A stretch of DNA of 64,000 bases from Chaunax sp. Z400 (GCA_037577475.1 CM075184.1:32071594-32135593); one strand, 5' to 3'. Counted from the stretch's first letter, positions 34,380 through 48,170 are shown. The notes: a model not told the origin generated them from the sequence alone. Numbers and translations are program-made.

Positions 34380-35265
34380 AGCAGAGTTCTTGGTGGCACA
34401 GCCTGATATCCACCGCAGGGCATAACGCTGGGTCAAAATATGGGGCGTCTGTAATCCAGGGGGGTAGAGAGGTTATCCAAGGGTTGGAGGATCTGTCTCT
34501 GCCCCCCTGCAGTCTACATGTTGAAGTATCCTTGAACCAGAACCCCAACGTGAGTTACAGAGAAAACCTGCCAAACTCTAATGCACTTCAAAACTTCATT
34601 TCCCGTTCATACTGCATGAATAAAGGTACGTTTTCCACATGAAATTAGTGCCTAATGAAAGTTATATCCATTACATCATTTGGTTCAGTTGAAGTACACT
34701 GGTATAACATTTTATTAAAAAAAAACTCAATACTGAAACACGACTCAGTTCACAGTCTTGTGTTTTCTAAAGAACATGAATCGATAAAATTGTTCCACAT
34801 CACAGGATCTATTTGAGTCCTTTAACTTGCGGAAGAGGACGCGGTCAGTCTGTAGAGAAATAAGAGCATTGAAATGAACCCTTCACGGTCAAAGACAGAA
34901 AAAAAACAGTAACGTCAGCCTCAGCACCTGATGTAAAAATAGGCTGCCTGACTCCTGCTTGTTCTCTGTTCACTGTTTACTGCCTACTCAGCTTTGACTG
35001 ATGTCTCTTTGTACTGTGAAAATGAACAGTGCATGCTCTGCGATAAGCATATATGAAGCACGAATGCATGCGAAGCCTTTAAACAGATGTTTGCTGTAAA
35101 AGCCATGAATGGTTGCACACACACGTTACCTCCCCATAGGCCTACTGCCTAGCATCTGTGATTGGTGCTCAGAAGGGCTGCTTTTTCTGCCGTTTGTCAA
35201 AATATAATTGGTGATGAAGACGAACAGGGAAGATCTAGAATGGTGATGAAGTGTTTGTGACATAC

Positions 35266-35298
<33 letters not shown>

Positions 35299-36680
35299 GA
35301 GGCAGGAATGATCACGATGTGAGTCAAAACAACCGATAGAATTATGCTGGCTCCCGCCCAGTCACACTTCAAACCAGGTTATGCTTGATCTTCCAGGATT
35401 AGGAGCCTGTGTAGGATTGGGAAAGATGGGCTTACGCACACCATCACACACTCTCTGCAGTCCTCAAGCAGCCGAGTGTTACACACTGTGTTTCTTTAGG
35501 CATGGACTGACATGGGATTAGACTCATCAAGTCTAAATGTGCCCTCCAACAAACAATGTGCACATTCAGGGAGTTTATAAATTCACACAGGCGGAGATGA
35601 CGCCATTAGCAAGTCAGCCAGGAGATCTGTCTGGGGGAAAGCAGTGTGGGAGTGGTGCACCCCCCCGGCTAGTAAAATGACAAATATCACGCTAATCCCA
35701 TTAGAAGTGAAAAGTCTCTCTGTGTTCTCAGTGACAAACCTTGTGTTTCTAGCAAGAAAGTATCTAAAGTCCTTTTGATGGCCGAACGATTCACTGGCAT
35801 TTATTTCTACTTGCATCAGGCCCTGACCTGAGATCGAACAGACACGTGGGGTCCCAGCAGAGTGGCACCATATGGTGGTTAGCGAGTCGCCCCAGCACTG
35901 GAGGTTTGATGCCCTGCAGGCTGTCTAGGAAGTGTTGAACCACACCGCATGTCAGCATGGCAACTGTCCCCCCGGCTAACATCAACCATCATGAGCTGAG
36001 CGTTATGGCCCTGCAGCAGAGCAAAGGAAGGCGTTTAAACTTCTGAACTTAACCTTTACTTTACAGCTGCTTTAAACTGATCTGGAAACTGAGTTTGGGT
36101 AAATGTTGCCCTTTAAGGGGTTGGATCAGATGACAACAAACACCGTACAGAAACGTGGATTATCCCAGATTACCAGTTCAAAAGTCTTCAAAACTGGTTT
36201 GATATTGAGTGAAACACCAGCCAACCAACCAGTATGCCAATTTTTTATTTTATTTTTTTTTACAGAATTTTATTGATTTTCAACAGAAACAAGTGTTGTA
36301 CATTTTGCCATCATATAAATAAAAAAGAGAAATTGTGCGAAATTGTGCGCCAGAATCTTTTAATCAATTTGCATTGCCAAAAATAATGACAATAGTGTCT
36401 AATAGTGTCACTGTGTAACAAGTGTCAGGTGAAATCTGACGATTCATCAGTTTTTCATCAAATTTTACAATTAGTTGTCGTACTTGATTCATCAGCTGCT
36501 CCAAATGATTTGAATCTTTATTGAGTTAAAGGTCAGAGTCAGAGGTCAGACTCAGACTGATGGCAAATTAGCAATGCTAACGTTAGCAGCCAAGTCAACC
36601 AATGAGCTATCATTGTTTTGTTCAAAAGGGCAGACAGGTATCTTTAATACGATGCAACAAAACTTTAAGTCTGATTCTAA
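34380..36680. other. Intergenic stretch without recognised genes
   Basis: A GTT trinucleotide run of about ten units lies at 35267-35298. The remaining frames are short and unrelated to known families. Confidence 0.45.
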
Positions 36681-36692
36681 GGGAGTCACGTT

Positions 36693-36838
36693 TTTCATCT
36701 GTCACTGTGACAGCAAATTGATTTGTAAGCTAACACATGGAGAACATGCAAACTCCTCACTGAAAGGCTCCAGGTCGGGATTTGAACCTTCTTGTTGTAA
36801 GGCGACGGTGCTAATCACCACACCACCATGCTGCCCCT
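36693..36838 (-). repeat. tRNA-headed teleost SINE, 5' part, inverted
   Basis: Read on the plus strand: 'acatggagaacatgcaaact', 'ggtcgggatttgaaccttct', 'ggcgacggtgctaatcacca' and 'ccaccatgctgcccc'. This is the reverse complement of the tRNA-like head (with its B-box-like GGTTCAAATCC) of the very common fish SINE. It is a fragment, not a functional tRNA gene. Confidence 0.75.
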
Positions 36839-37559
36839 CTATTCACTTCTATTATATTGGGGTGATGGCAGAAGTCAGAAAACCTGCAAATAAATTCAGT
36901 ATCTATTTACATCTAACCTTGATTTATCTCTCTATCTGCATGGATAAATACCAAATAGCACAATTTAGTTCTTCTAGGTGATTCAATCCCTTGGTAGTTA
37001 CACTATCCTGATGGCACCTGGGTTTGTGGGTGGGAAACTCTTCTTTTGGGTGATTTACTCTAATTCCCTTGTCTTTTTTCTTTTATGTGACTGCTTCTAT
37101 TAATGCTTTATTCTAATTAGGGAATAAAATCTCACTGCCTTTGCCTGTTTGCTACAATAAACTTTGATTTCATTCCTTTCAGAGGTTTGGCTTTTAAAAA
37201 AAATTATTCCTCAACAATCAGGCACAAATAAACAAGATGCCAATATTTTCATTACATCACTATGCATGCTGTGATTTCCTTCAGATTTAACAGGCACTCT
37301 TCCACAGAGGAGCATCGCCCCCCCGTTTCAACACAGGAATGATTACATTTACTGGAAGAAGTGGTAACTGAAAACAAGAACCCAGAGTGGGATTCAAACT
37401 GCACATTGGAAGTGTGAAAAGAAACTACGAAGAGACTCAGCGACAGAATTCACAGCAGAAAATTATGTAGATCAAAAGTGAGAAATATGAAACACAAATG
37501 TTCAGAGAATTGTCTGAAATGAGCTGTGAAATTAAGTGTGAACAGGAAAAAAAAGCAGC

Positions 37560-37930
37560 CAGTCTCTTAACGCTGCTGCTCTCAGTCGACCAACCAACCC
37601 CACGGGTTTTCAGTGAGGTTCAGTTCGGGGCATCAGCACAGCGCAGATTCCTTATTGGCATCATGCAGACGTTTTCTTCTCTTCAATCTTCATGCCTCTT
37701 TTCAGGGGTGGGTTGGAGTTGTCATTTGAGATTAATTGGATAACGGCATCTATTTCTATAATAATAACTGTGTTTTCAGTCTCAAGAGAATCACCACAAA
37801 CACCTACCCTACATGTAGATGCACAAGCAATTTTTTTTAAATGGAGAAACGATTCTCCCAAATTGGGCCAGAAAAAAGTGAATGATGTGTTTTTACATCC
37901 CTTGAGTGGGTATGCACCTTTAAACTGAGA
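37560..37930 (+). repeat. Dispersed repeat family 'A', copy 4
   Basis: 'caaccccacgggttttcagtg', 'aggttcagttcggggc', 'caggggtgggttgg', 'gtgttttcagtctcaag', 'attgggccagaaa' and 'catcccttgagt' follow the same order as copy 3, with more divergence. Confidence 0.55.
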
Positions 37931-38764
37931 TTTGTCTTCAAGCTTCTCATCTTCTGTGCCCCCTGTCAGCCATTTTTAGACTTCCTGCAAACTGCAGGGC
38001 TGTTATAATACTCTCATCTGCAAATATGTCTCATGTACAGAGTCTCTGTATGTGTTTCTGTTTCCAACCATGCTTTAACGGGGGTTATTTAATCCACATA
38101 CTGTGCATTAAGTGTTTTAATTTCCTGTGAAACTGCTGCCAACCCCCTAAAACCCCTTTAAAAAAACAGCCTGTTTTAGCATTAGCATGTTCTACCTCTG
38201 TGCATTCAAATGCATGAACGTGGATCAGTGCAAGTAGCTCTGCTGGTTTTACACCTCATAAGCATTGCAGCTCTGTTGCCACGCTGCACCCCGTGGGCTG
38301 CAAAGTTGGCTAAGTCGCTGCACAGTCAGACAGTCTGTGGTGTCATCTGAACATCAAAAGACAAAAAGGATGGGATTTTTTATCCACATATATGTTAGTG
38401 GTTAAAATGACCCGTAGCTACTTATCCAGCAGGAAAATGACAAGCAACTAGTCGTAGGGAGTGAAAATGAGACGTAATGTTATGTTACGTGAGCTAAATC
38501 ACCATTTTACAAAAGATGTTTTTACTTTCAGGAGACAGGAAATGGAGAGACATGCCAGCATGAAAGGTCAAGGGTCAGATTTGAGTCCACATTATGATCA
38601 TATGGCTGCTGCTGAGCCAGGCGCTGTGATGTCTCTGCTTATTTAGCTTTCATTTTACACCTCTCTCTCTCACTGCTCTCACTCATTAGCTTCACTCTCT
38701 GCCTTTTTTCCTCTCTAACCTATCCTTCTTATCCTCCCTCCCCCTCCCCTCAAATCCCTGCCAT

Positions 38765-38812
38765 CCTCCCTCCCTCCCTCCCTCCATCCATCCTTCCATC
38801 CCTCCCCCGTCA
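38765..38812. repeat. CCCT/CATC simple repeat
   Basis: A pyrimidine-rich stretch with consecutive CCCT and CATC units inside a longer C/T-rich region (38655-38815). Confidence 0.7.
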
Positions 38813-39339
38813 TCCCTGCCTGATTTAGACCTCTTGCCTGAGAGGAACATCATAGCACAATGGGTTAGTGCAGGCTGAGCTTAAATGGAATGAGAAAAGC
38901 GGAAATTCTCTTTCATGAATAGATGCAAACAATCAGCACCGTGAGGGTGAACGAGGGAGAGGAGGATGAGATAAAGCAGGCTGGGAAGCAAGAGGAGAGA
39001 GGCAAGGATGGGGAGAAATAGCTGCTGAGATGGCTGGAGATGGGGTGAAGGTCAGTGAAGAGGAGGTGACAGGGAGTGATGAAGGTTTTTAATTCCAAAA
39101 TCACTTTGCCAGCAAATTGTTTTGTGAAATATTTGGCTTAATGATATACAGAAACGCTTTCAGTGACACTGATATGACTTTAATATTAAGTTCTATAATA
39201 ATTTAAAATAAAAAACAGTAAATATAAAGACTTAGTATCATCCTAATGTCTCTACACCTGGTTTCAGCTTTAACTAAAAGTCACTTTTAATTAAATTAAA
39301 CTAAAAAAATGGATCCACCCCTTAAACTAAATGGATCCC

Positions 39340-39515
39340 TTCTTTGGCAAACGCCCCCACTCCTCCACCAAGTTTCATCCAAATGAAAATCCATCGACTA
39401 GTTTATGTGTAATTGACAAAAACGGTCAAAGAAGCCCAACATGCCCAACCCTTCTACCAAGTTTCATCAAAATCTGTCTTCTAATTTATGCATAATTAAC
39501 AGAAATGGAGAAGAA
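39340..39515. repeat. Fish dispersed repeat fragment
   Basis: Two related sub-blocks each contain 'accaagtttcatc(c/a)aaa', 'tctagttta/tctaattta' and 'tg(t/c)ataatt(g/a)ac'. The phrase 'caagtttcatgaaaat' is typical of a common fish LINE-derived repeat. The internal duplication may be part of the element or a local tandem copy. Confidence 0.45.
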
Positions 39516-39726
39516 AAAGTACACACTACACACACGCTCATCTATCAGGCTAAACTGATCAAACAAATCCAGAAACCTCAGTATTATTCTCAATGCACCC
39601 ATTAAAGTTAACTATATATATAATATTTCCCATGATGCAGTAGCATGCCATATCTTCTCTACACATCTTGTGACCTTGAGGTCCGCCTGAAGCCTCATAC
39701 TCCATCTGTTTTGTGTTACAGCTTCT

Positions 39727-39861
<135 letters not shown>

Positions 39862-39931
39862 ACAGACCTAGAAACGCTCCCTGATGCACAAACAAGTCTC
39901 AGAAATATCTTCTGCATCTCGTTACGCACCA

Positions 39932-41730
39932 CGGCAGCTACAACGGGGGGGGTCGGGGCTCAGATTATACTGCGATCTTTATCTGCTGCATAAACACACA
40001 GATTCCCTCGTCACCCACATGCTCAGCCATTCCAGCATCATGCATCCTTTTCTCCTCGTTACGTAACTCCCCTCCCCCGGCATCACAATGAGAAGTTATG
40101 AAAGAAGTTTTGACCCCAAGTCTGGAACACGTTCAACTCATGTGTCTCCTGCAAACGCCCACGCATGCACTCACATGCTTTACATGCAGGCTTTGCTGTC
40201 ACTGAGACAATGACGCGTCCCTGCATCCAGTTACATGTGGTTGAGTCATAGCTGAGCTTGTTTCTACATTCATATAAACAGTCTTGGTGGCTTTACACAA
40301 TGAGGACTCCTATAGTCTGACCTCAGGAAACCTGCAGTCTTTACTCTGGTCTGCTCCCCAAAATGGGCAAATTGTAAGGTTCAAAGTAAACAAGAAAGAG
40401 CAAAGCAGAAAAAAAAAGAGTCGGCCTGAGGAATGAGAGGGATTTTCTGCATTTGAGAGACCCTTATAGTAAAGCCGTGCAGCCTCTGCAGCCTCTGCAG
40501 CCTCTCAGCCATCACTGTCTGCCAAACTGATCCACCTCCCTCCAAAATATCTTCGGCGGCCAAGTGTGCATCTTTGTTTGCCTTTTCTGCTCATTCACTG
40601 GAGGTTTGTGAGCGCTGATGTTTACACGGTCCCAGCGGACACAATCTGAGAACAGCTGAACCACAAACGTGAGGCCTTGTGGAGTCGGGCCGGATCGGAG
40701 CGGGGACATTCATATGCGCTATAAATAGGTGTCCGACATTTGTTTCCACTCATGCAAATGATGCTCGTTAACAGCAGTGTGCAACTGAATATTTGAACTC
40801 TGAACGTGTTATGGTTCGGCATGTGAACTTCATGCCAATGACGGGCAAGACATCATGAGGAGAAAGCAGATTCAACACAAACTGGCACATTTTATTTCAT
40901 CATTCGACATTTGGTCTAAAGCATCTATTTTTAGGCTAAATGTCGGATAAATCTTGTTGTCTCTACTATCAGCAGACGACATCCTGACACATGCTGTAAT
41001 TAAGAGCATCCTGTTCTGTGCTCTCCTCCCTCCCCTCTGACTTCCTCATCGAGCTGCAGCTCAGGACAAAAACTCCCAACCTCGCCGTGCTTGATGACCC
41101 CGTCTGATCCCAGCCCTCACACATCGCTGCCTCTGAATCCCGGTTATCCTAAGAGGACTTATATCTGTAAACACCAAAAAATACGTACACACACAGTGAT
41201 TTAGAGAGGCTGCGTTGTTCCCTGTGTAAGGAGGGCATATGAGTCAGTATGTGTCCATGTGCACGTGCAGCAGGGTGGGTGGAGGTGGGGTTAATCGTCC
41301 CCATCCTGTCACTTCCTGTGTTTCTCTGTCTGCTCAGGTTCTGGGACGACTGTGCAGATTAACAACAGACGACAGACGCAGGAGGTTGCAGACCAACTGA
41401 CACATGTATTGACTTCTTCATCTCACGCTGATGGTCACAAAAAGCCTTGGCTTATTCAACAACAACATTTGGTGGACGTGTCAAAACACCAAACGCACAA
41501 GGAACACAACAGCAGACCAGGCCTTTGACTAATTACCACCATAATAAACAACCAGAGTGCAGCAGATACACTTATGCAACCATTACAACACAAAAAAGAA
41601 GAAATAGGCTTGACAAACAGAGCATTCAGAGAGCACAAACCTCTGCAGAGACAGCTTAGTTTCTCCATGATGTCATAAAAGCAGTGGTCCCATCATAGTT
41701 TGATCCCAATTCCTTAGAATTTGGAATCAC
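39932..41730. other. Intergenic stretch without recognised genes
   Basis: No exon with family resemblance on either strand and no complete mobile element found. A triplicated 'agcctctgc' lies near 40479-40505. Confidence 0.4.
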
Positions 41731-41739
41731 ATCGGTATC

Positions 41740-42260
41740 ATTACCTCCATCAAGCAGTAATGTTTTCACTGGTGTTGATTTGACTGTCTGTTAGCAGGAT
41801 AAGTCAAAAAGGTTGTTTTTTTTTCTTTTGGAAAGGTAGGGTTTGGCTCAAGGAACAATCCATTACATTTTGGAGGTGATCCGGATCATCATCTAGATCC
41901 AGAATTCTTTAAAAGATTCCTAACCATTGCAGGATTGGAGCAATTACAAGATTTTTACTTCTAACTTCATGGATAATGTCGACAATGCTTGGACAAAAAA
42001 TTACACAATCCCCATCAGATCTACCACACATCAAAGTCTGATCTGGATCCAAGTAATATTCCGGATCCTGTGATCCAGAGTGTTTAAATTTATAGAAAAT
42101 TCACTGACTGCGTGATAACAAATAATAATACTACAGACTTCAAACCGGGATCAAGTTGTAGCTGAGACTTTGCTGATTCAGTTTGGTGTTAAATTTGATG
42201 TATTTTCAGAAGTTACTGAACTAGATCCTGAAGAAAACCTCCATTAGTGAAATAGAAGTG
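41740..42260 (+). repeat. Dispersed repeat family 'B', copy 1
   Basis: Shares ordered blocks with the copy at 60.4 kb: 'ggtagggt', 'ggaacaatccatta(c/g)atttt', 'ctggatcc', 'acaagatttttacttctaa', 'gataatg(t/c)c(g/a)acaatg', 'atcacatc..agtctgatctgg', 'gataacaa', and 'actagatcctgaagaaaacc'. Such sequence is typical of the 3' part of a common fish LINE. No reverse-transcriptase frame is present. Confidence 0.6.
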
Positions 42261-42269
42261 TGTGTTTCT

Positions 42270-43430
42270 GCACCTTTATTTGCTTTAACAAGCTTTTAAA
42301 TTATTAAATACATTTTCAGTGGTGCAAAAACAAATCAATTCGCCTCAATTGTATTGAATTTGGGTGAAATGAGCCTCTAAAATGTTGGTGTCAGAAAATA
42401 AAACATGATTAAAGTTAAGTCTCCTCCTCCTTTAACATTTAAGACAGGTTTTTCTGCAGGCGTTCACCCAGTATAGCACAAGGAGTAGTTACATAAGATC
42501 CTGTGTATTGGTAAATGTCTGTGCCCAACCTCACGTGGCCTCTACCCAACCCAAACAGCATGAGACCAGCGGTAATGAAACCCACTAAAAACAGCTCATA
42601 TGCTCTACTGAACCAAGCCCTCGCCCCAAAGGCAACTCATCATCTTCATCCTTGTTGGAGCGCTAATGCCCCCCCCCCTTCTCTTCCTCTGCGCACCAAA
42701 TTCAATTAACTCTGGCTCAATCAGAGCATCTCTGCCCACATCACAGCTGAAGGTGAAGGTAAGATGAGCTCCTAAAGTAGGCCATTGACATCTGAGAAGT
42801 CAGGGTTGAATGCTGGAGCCATTAGATTTCCAGAGGCTGGAGAGGATGCAGGATTTATGTGACAGGCTGCCTGAAGACGTTAGCATCCCTGGGTGTCATG
42901 GACTTTACCAAGGCAATGGCCTCCTCGCCATGTGACATAGACGGCTGCATATAGGCTGCATAGACGTCACCCATCCCCAGTCAGGAGAGTGTCTGTCACG
43001 GCTTGTCCCTGCTAAACATGCAACCTGTCAGTCACCTGTCTGACACTTCACCGAAAACACAGCAGTCACATAAACATTAGAACAAAAGGACAAAATGATG
43101 CGGTTATGTGAAGGTGACATAAACGATGTCAGTGAATCAAAAACCCTCCTTCAAAAGGAGAGAAAAGCAAGGAAACCAATCACATACAGGATTCCTAGAT
43201 TAAATCTATGACTCATCACAAAAAACAAGGTCTGTTTGGTCCCTTTGATATGATCCATACAGTATGTTTATATATGTGTATGTGTATGTCCACCACCGAG
43301 TCATTTCCATTCTAAACTTCACATATGGGTTTAATGTCAAAAATACAAATATTAGAGAAAGTTAAAAAAAATCACATTTTTAGTGCAGAGCTTAGTTTTT
43401 CTGCTTTCCTCTCAATCTTACATTTATCTA
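42270..43430. other. Intergenic stretch without recognised genes
   Basis: No supported exon or RNA gene. It includes a C9 homopolymer run near 42669 and a TA/TG-rich patch near 43263-43285. Confidence 0.4.
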
Positions 43431-43440
43431 GTCTCTGTAG

Positions 43441-43578
43441 TGGGACCCGAGCCCTGATGGGACCCGAGCCCTGATGGGACCCGAGCCCTGGTCGGACCCG
43501 AGCCCTGGTCGGACCCGAGCCCTGATGGGACCCGAGCCCTGATGGGACCCGAGCCGTGGTCGGACCTGAGCCCTGATG
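43441..43578. repeat. 17-bp GC-rich minisatellite, about 8 copies
   Basis: Unit TGGGACCCGAGCCCTGA, with variants TCGGACCCGAGCCCTGG, repeats eight times from 43441. Variant units are interspersed in blocks, as expected of unequal exchange. Because 17 is not a multiple of three, all three frames cycle through the same 17-residue peptide, which explains the repetitive open frames here. Confidence 0.92.
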
Positions 43579-43639
43579 GGGAAATGAGTTTGACATCTTG
43601 ATTTGATCTTTGATTGAGCAACATTTATTTTTTATTATT

Positions 43640-43795
43640 GCTTTTATTGTATTTTTATGACTATTTTTATTTAAATTTTATATTCCATGTTCTATTCTAT
43701 GTTCTATGTTCTGTTATTTGTTTTTTAAGCATGTTCTGCACTTTGGTCAACTGCTCAATGTGCTATATAAATACATTTTGACTTAACAATAACAC
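43640..43795 (+). repeat. LINE-type 3' tail fragment
   Basis: 'caatgtgctatataaatacat' followed by 'ttgactta' is a diverged copy of a common fish LINE terminal phrase; the preceding TTCTAT-rich sequence is compatible with that. Confidence 0.5.
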
Positions 43796-43799
43796 AATC

Positions 43800-46610
43800 A
43801 TAGGTTCCATTTTACCACATAACAAGAACTCTTTACGTCTTTTTTTTTCTTTAAGTATATTTTCCTGATAAAACTTGCAGCACTTTAACTTGTAATGGAT
43901 CATTGTTGTGTTGGGTCTGTTATTGAAGAAATGAGTATTTCTATCACCACTGAATAATATGAACAATTACAGTCATGCATTGTGTTCTTATTTCTTTTTA
44001 AAGTGCAAAAGAGAGAAATCTGCACACTGCTAGGCTCCCAGAGATCATTTTTAATCTCTCTTAAGACAAAAGCAATCAATCTGATCTGAGCGCACAATTT
44101 TTCATCTTGCACCTGCATTGCTGTTGGATCTGCACACACAAATTCTTATTCACTTGTCATACAATCACATCCATTTACAATGTTTACACCCATTCCTTGT
44201 CCTTCTCTTCATTTCACTGTCATAGACTGTGGTGACATCTGGCCTGGCCTGCAGCATTCAGGTGGACCAGACTGATTCAGGACAGAAGGGGAAGGACGAG
44301 ATGTCTGCACATCTTAATTATCAATTTCCAGCCAGGCTCAGTATTTCTTTATTTTTTAAACTTTAGATAATTCAAATTACTTCAACATTATGTTGTATTT
44401 GTGCCTGTCAAATATCATATTTTTATGTGTAGTACACAAACGTTGCTTTTCTTTGTGTGCTTAAGGGAACAAATAGACACCGACTCCTATGAGAGGCTGC
44501 TGTACGGGTTGTGATGCACAGAAGTGCTTTCATAGCCTTGTCACGTGTTTTCTGCTCTCGACTTGTCATTCTTCTCTCAACTCTTCCTCAGATATAAAAG
44601 TGAACTTTTGACCCGTCTCCTTTCACCCTCCCTCAGGATACAAATTGTTCCTATTTCAAAAGACGGGAAGGGGCAGCATGGTTAGGCCGAAAGAATAACC
44701 TGCAACGGTTTCTTATGAATACATTTTCTGTTTTATAACATAGTGTAGTTTTATAGTAAACTACCACAACAGTGTTTCAACCTTTAGCCAGTGGATACAT
44801 GCTTTTACATTGAAAATAAATGTACTAGACACACCAAAGAAGACATAACATTTTCATTCATGTAAAGCATTTAGCTATAAAAGCAATACCTTGTTTAGAA
44901 TGAATATTAAAAGATGTGTCGTTGGCAGAATAAACAAAGATGAACTCAAAGACGGAGACACAGAGACACACATGAAGCCTCTGAAAACATCTCTGACTGC
45001 CAGGCTGGCTGTAAATCACTTAACATTTCACAATCTGTTCTCTGCTGTCCCTGAGGTGGAAGACTAAACCTCCTGAGTGTTTCTGTTGTGCTGTTAATTG
45101 GCCAAAAAGACATTAACTGGTTCTACTGGGCGGTTCTTAGTGGGTGGGCGTGAATATGGATCAACATGCGGTTTGCAGGATGAATAGTCACTGCTAAAAT
45201 TGACTTAGAGGAAGTGGTTGTGCAGAATTGTGTGGTTTTAGCTGATCGCTCAGCCTGATTCATGATGTTGAGTCAAGTTTAAATTTCTCAGAGGGCCACT
45301 CAGGAGCCTTTTTGTGTGCCACAAACATCTTCTATCTACCGCCAACTTTTCACCGTGGGCCCCGACTAATCATTTCTTTGAGCCAAAACAGAGTTAAAAT
45401 AGCCACGTGAGTCATGCACGGTGTCGCTGCCCACGTCTGTGTGTGGAGGCTGATGAGTAATCTGGCTCGGACTGAGGCAGAAGGCGAGCCTTTGAAGCAA
45501 GAGTCTCAGCAGAATTGAAGCACAAAACCAGGTTAAACACACCGCTAATGCAAAATCTAATGCCAGAGAAACACTTTGGAGGATATTTATCAGAATGATT
45601 TGATCCCATTCAGGGTTCCACGTCTTAATGTTGCAGTGAAATATGATTTTTATATGTTTTTATTAAAATAACCACTGGGGCAGGAATGAACTCCTGACTC
45701 CTGACTCACTGGACCAAAATGTCACTGTTGAGGCAGGAATAATCTGTAGGTCTCGATGCAGCAGAAGTGGGACAGACTTTAACTGTTTGGGTTTTTTTTT
45801 TTTTTTTGTCATCTTCATTATCAGCAAAGTCGGTGTAACAGAATGTGTTTGGTTGGGATTGAGGAAGACAGCATGAGAGTGACAGGAGGAGGATTTTATG
45901 GCGACGTTAATCACCATTTCCATTTTTAACAGTGAATCCTCAAGTGGTAGAAGTGGAGGGAGGTGTGGAGATAGTGAGAGTCCATGGTTTAACAAAGGGA
46001 ACACTTCATCATGAGAGGCTGGTCTGCAGCAGAAACAAAGAACAACATCAACCAAAGTGTGTAACTAAGCTAAGCCAAGACTAAGCAAAGGTCACCTCTT
46101 CTTCAATATAAGAAATACACACGCAATCACGACACACAACACAGTCACTACAATCTAGCCCACTTTAACCACACTGGGAGCTTTCAGGTCTTTTATGCAC
46201 CGTGCCCTGATTAAGAAAGTGGCCACAGCTGCAGGTTCCACTCCACACTTAAGTGGAGAGGAGGGGGGAGGTGTAACCTGGAGAGACAAACTCTCACAGC
46301 ACTGAGGTCATAACGAAGGCAATCAGCCTTTGAAACACGCCTACATCACCAGAACAGCTGGATGTAATAAATGTAGCTGATCCCTTTTGGACCGCAGGTT
46401 TTGCTGAGCTGTGCGTTGGGTTCTAACGGTCTGCAGAACCAACAACTGCTGACCATCAGCAGCGGTCAGCTGATGAAACACTGTTCAGTGAAATCCTGAA
46501 TTAGAGCTTTTTGAATGCTCAATCATCACATGTAGGATAATTAGATTATTTTTCTTTTAAGTCATGGATCATGGGAAGCAGCAGCGGAGCCTCACACAAC
46601 CTGAGTGACA
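43800..46610. other. Intergenic stretch without recognised genes
   Basis: I found no supported exon, RNA gene or complete mobile element. A T15 run lies at about 45793-45807. Confidence 0.4.
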
Positions 46611-46616
46611 GGTTTA

Positions 46617-46650
46617 ATCATCATCATCATCATCATCATTATCATCATCT
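46617..46650. repeat. ATC trinucleotide repeat
   Basis: About eleven ATC/TCA units with one ATT interruption. Confidence 0.9.
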
Positions 46651-46689
46651 TCAGATGTTTTTTTCCACTTAAGTCACATGAGTTCACAT

Positions 46690-46815
46690 TTGTTTTATTG
46701 AAATTGGTTGATTTGGTTCCATATTAGTACAATCCTGTACTTTGGTACTTGTAATTTCATTGTGCACTTTATAGTGACAATCAAGGCTTTCTATTCTGTT
46801 CTATTCTATTTTATT
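46690..46815 (+). repeat. LINE-type 3' end with TTCTA tail
   Basis: 'tttcattgtgcactttatag' followed by 'tgacaatcaaggctttctat' and several (T)TCTAT units matches the usual fish phrase 'cattgtacaatgacaataaaggcattctattctattc', a LINE 3' terminus. Confidence 0.6.
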
Positions 46816-47404
46816 TCAGTTTCAATGATCTCAGCAGGTGTACGTCCCATTCACATCACATGACCTCACTGGTCTGAGTCTTTGGAAAAGTTATGGCATC
46901 ATTTAGAAATGAATGTCCACTCTTGTTGGACTGAAGTCTGATGAACTTACCTGTTGAAGATGCTGGAGGTGTGATGGAATTCAAGAGACGTCTCCAGTGG
47001 GAACTTTCTTGTCTCGGATGCAGCAAACTCTCTGTAACAATTTTAGTCTGTGCACTTCATCAATTCTATAGTGCAGGGCAAGACACGGTTCTGCTTGTAC
47101 TGTTTGGGTTGTGTTAAGTTTGTGGGTATCAGAATAGGAGACATCATTAAATGTGTTGCACACAATGGGAAATAGTAGCAAAAATAACATTCAGATACCA
47201 GGCCGAGTGGAGAGGAGTGGAGTGGAGCCGGTACTACGCAGTGGAAATGGGGCTTTAATATCACCCATAATAACCCGGTTCATGCCAAAAAAATAAGAAA
47301 TCCTCTGAGGCATGACGGAGAACACTGGAGAGCGATGTCACAGTTCTGGACTGGCCAATGATGAGCCCCGACTTACTGTAAAGCTCAGTGGAAATACACC
47401 TGGA

Positions 47405-47565
47405 GGTTGTGCCGGTCCATGAGGAGGAGGATTACTGCTGTAATGAATGCTGATGGGGGACTCACTACTTATTGATTATGTTTTTTACTCCAGTTGTGGC
47501 ACTTAAAAAAAAATGATGGTGCTTTTTGGTGCTGTTTTTGTTACTGATTGAATTAAAATAATCAT
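47405..47565 (-). repeat. Dispersed repeat family 'A', copy 5 (inverted)
   Basis: On the plus strand, 'ggtccatgaggaggaggatta' and 'ctgctgtaatgaatgctgatg' are the reverse complement of the core seen at 25.19 and 33.81 kb. It continues with 'gactcactacttattgatta', matching the start of copy 2. Confidence 0.6.
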
Positions 47566-48098
47566 TATAAATGTCTACTGAACAAAATACTGGTCATTTC
47601 ATTAAGTAATAAGAATAACCTGCAACATCTACCATACACACGAAGCACTGTGGTGGTAGCTGCAATGATCCACGGCATGATTTTAATGATCACATTATCA
47701 CAGTTTCCACACAAAGCAGCCTCTATAAAGATGCACAGAATCACATCAGCCGTTACAGACCACTGAAGCAGTGATCCATTAAACTGAAGCACAAAAGGAC
47801 AAAGTGAAAGGGTCAAGTACTGCCCTGAGTGTGGCTCCTATTAGCCCCACAGAACACGACAGCAGCAGAGCTGTCTGTATGAACACAAGCTTTCATACCC
47901 TCCTTAAAAAAAAGCTACTGTACACACCGGCCTCTGTCTGGAGCTCATGGAGAACATGTGTGTTCGCTAACAGCTTGCTTTGCTGCGGCTATGTGTCCGT
48001 TCACATGTGAGTTGCCACGATGCATCAACTTAATTAATGTGAATGTTGTGCTTGGAGCAGCCCGGAGTCATTCCTGCCCACGGTAGAGAGGCTGTTAC

Positions 48099-48170
48099 AT
48101 CACACACACACAGACACACACACACAGACACACACACACACAGACACACACACACAGAGAGAGAGAGAGC
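48099..48170. repeat. CA/GACA/GA compound microsatellite
   Basis: CA runs broken four times by AGACA, followed by a GA run. Confidence 0.9.

Noticed and set aside
36693..36838. Possible tRNA gene from the B-box-like sequence
   Set aside because: The sequence is a SINE head fragment; no full cloverleaf or acceptor stem can be drawn.
43372..43624. Repetitive Gly/Pro/Arg protein-like frames
   Set aside because: Minisatellite with 17-nt period cycling through frames; no start context or conservation evidence.
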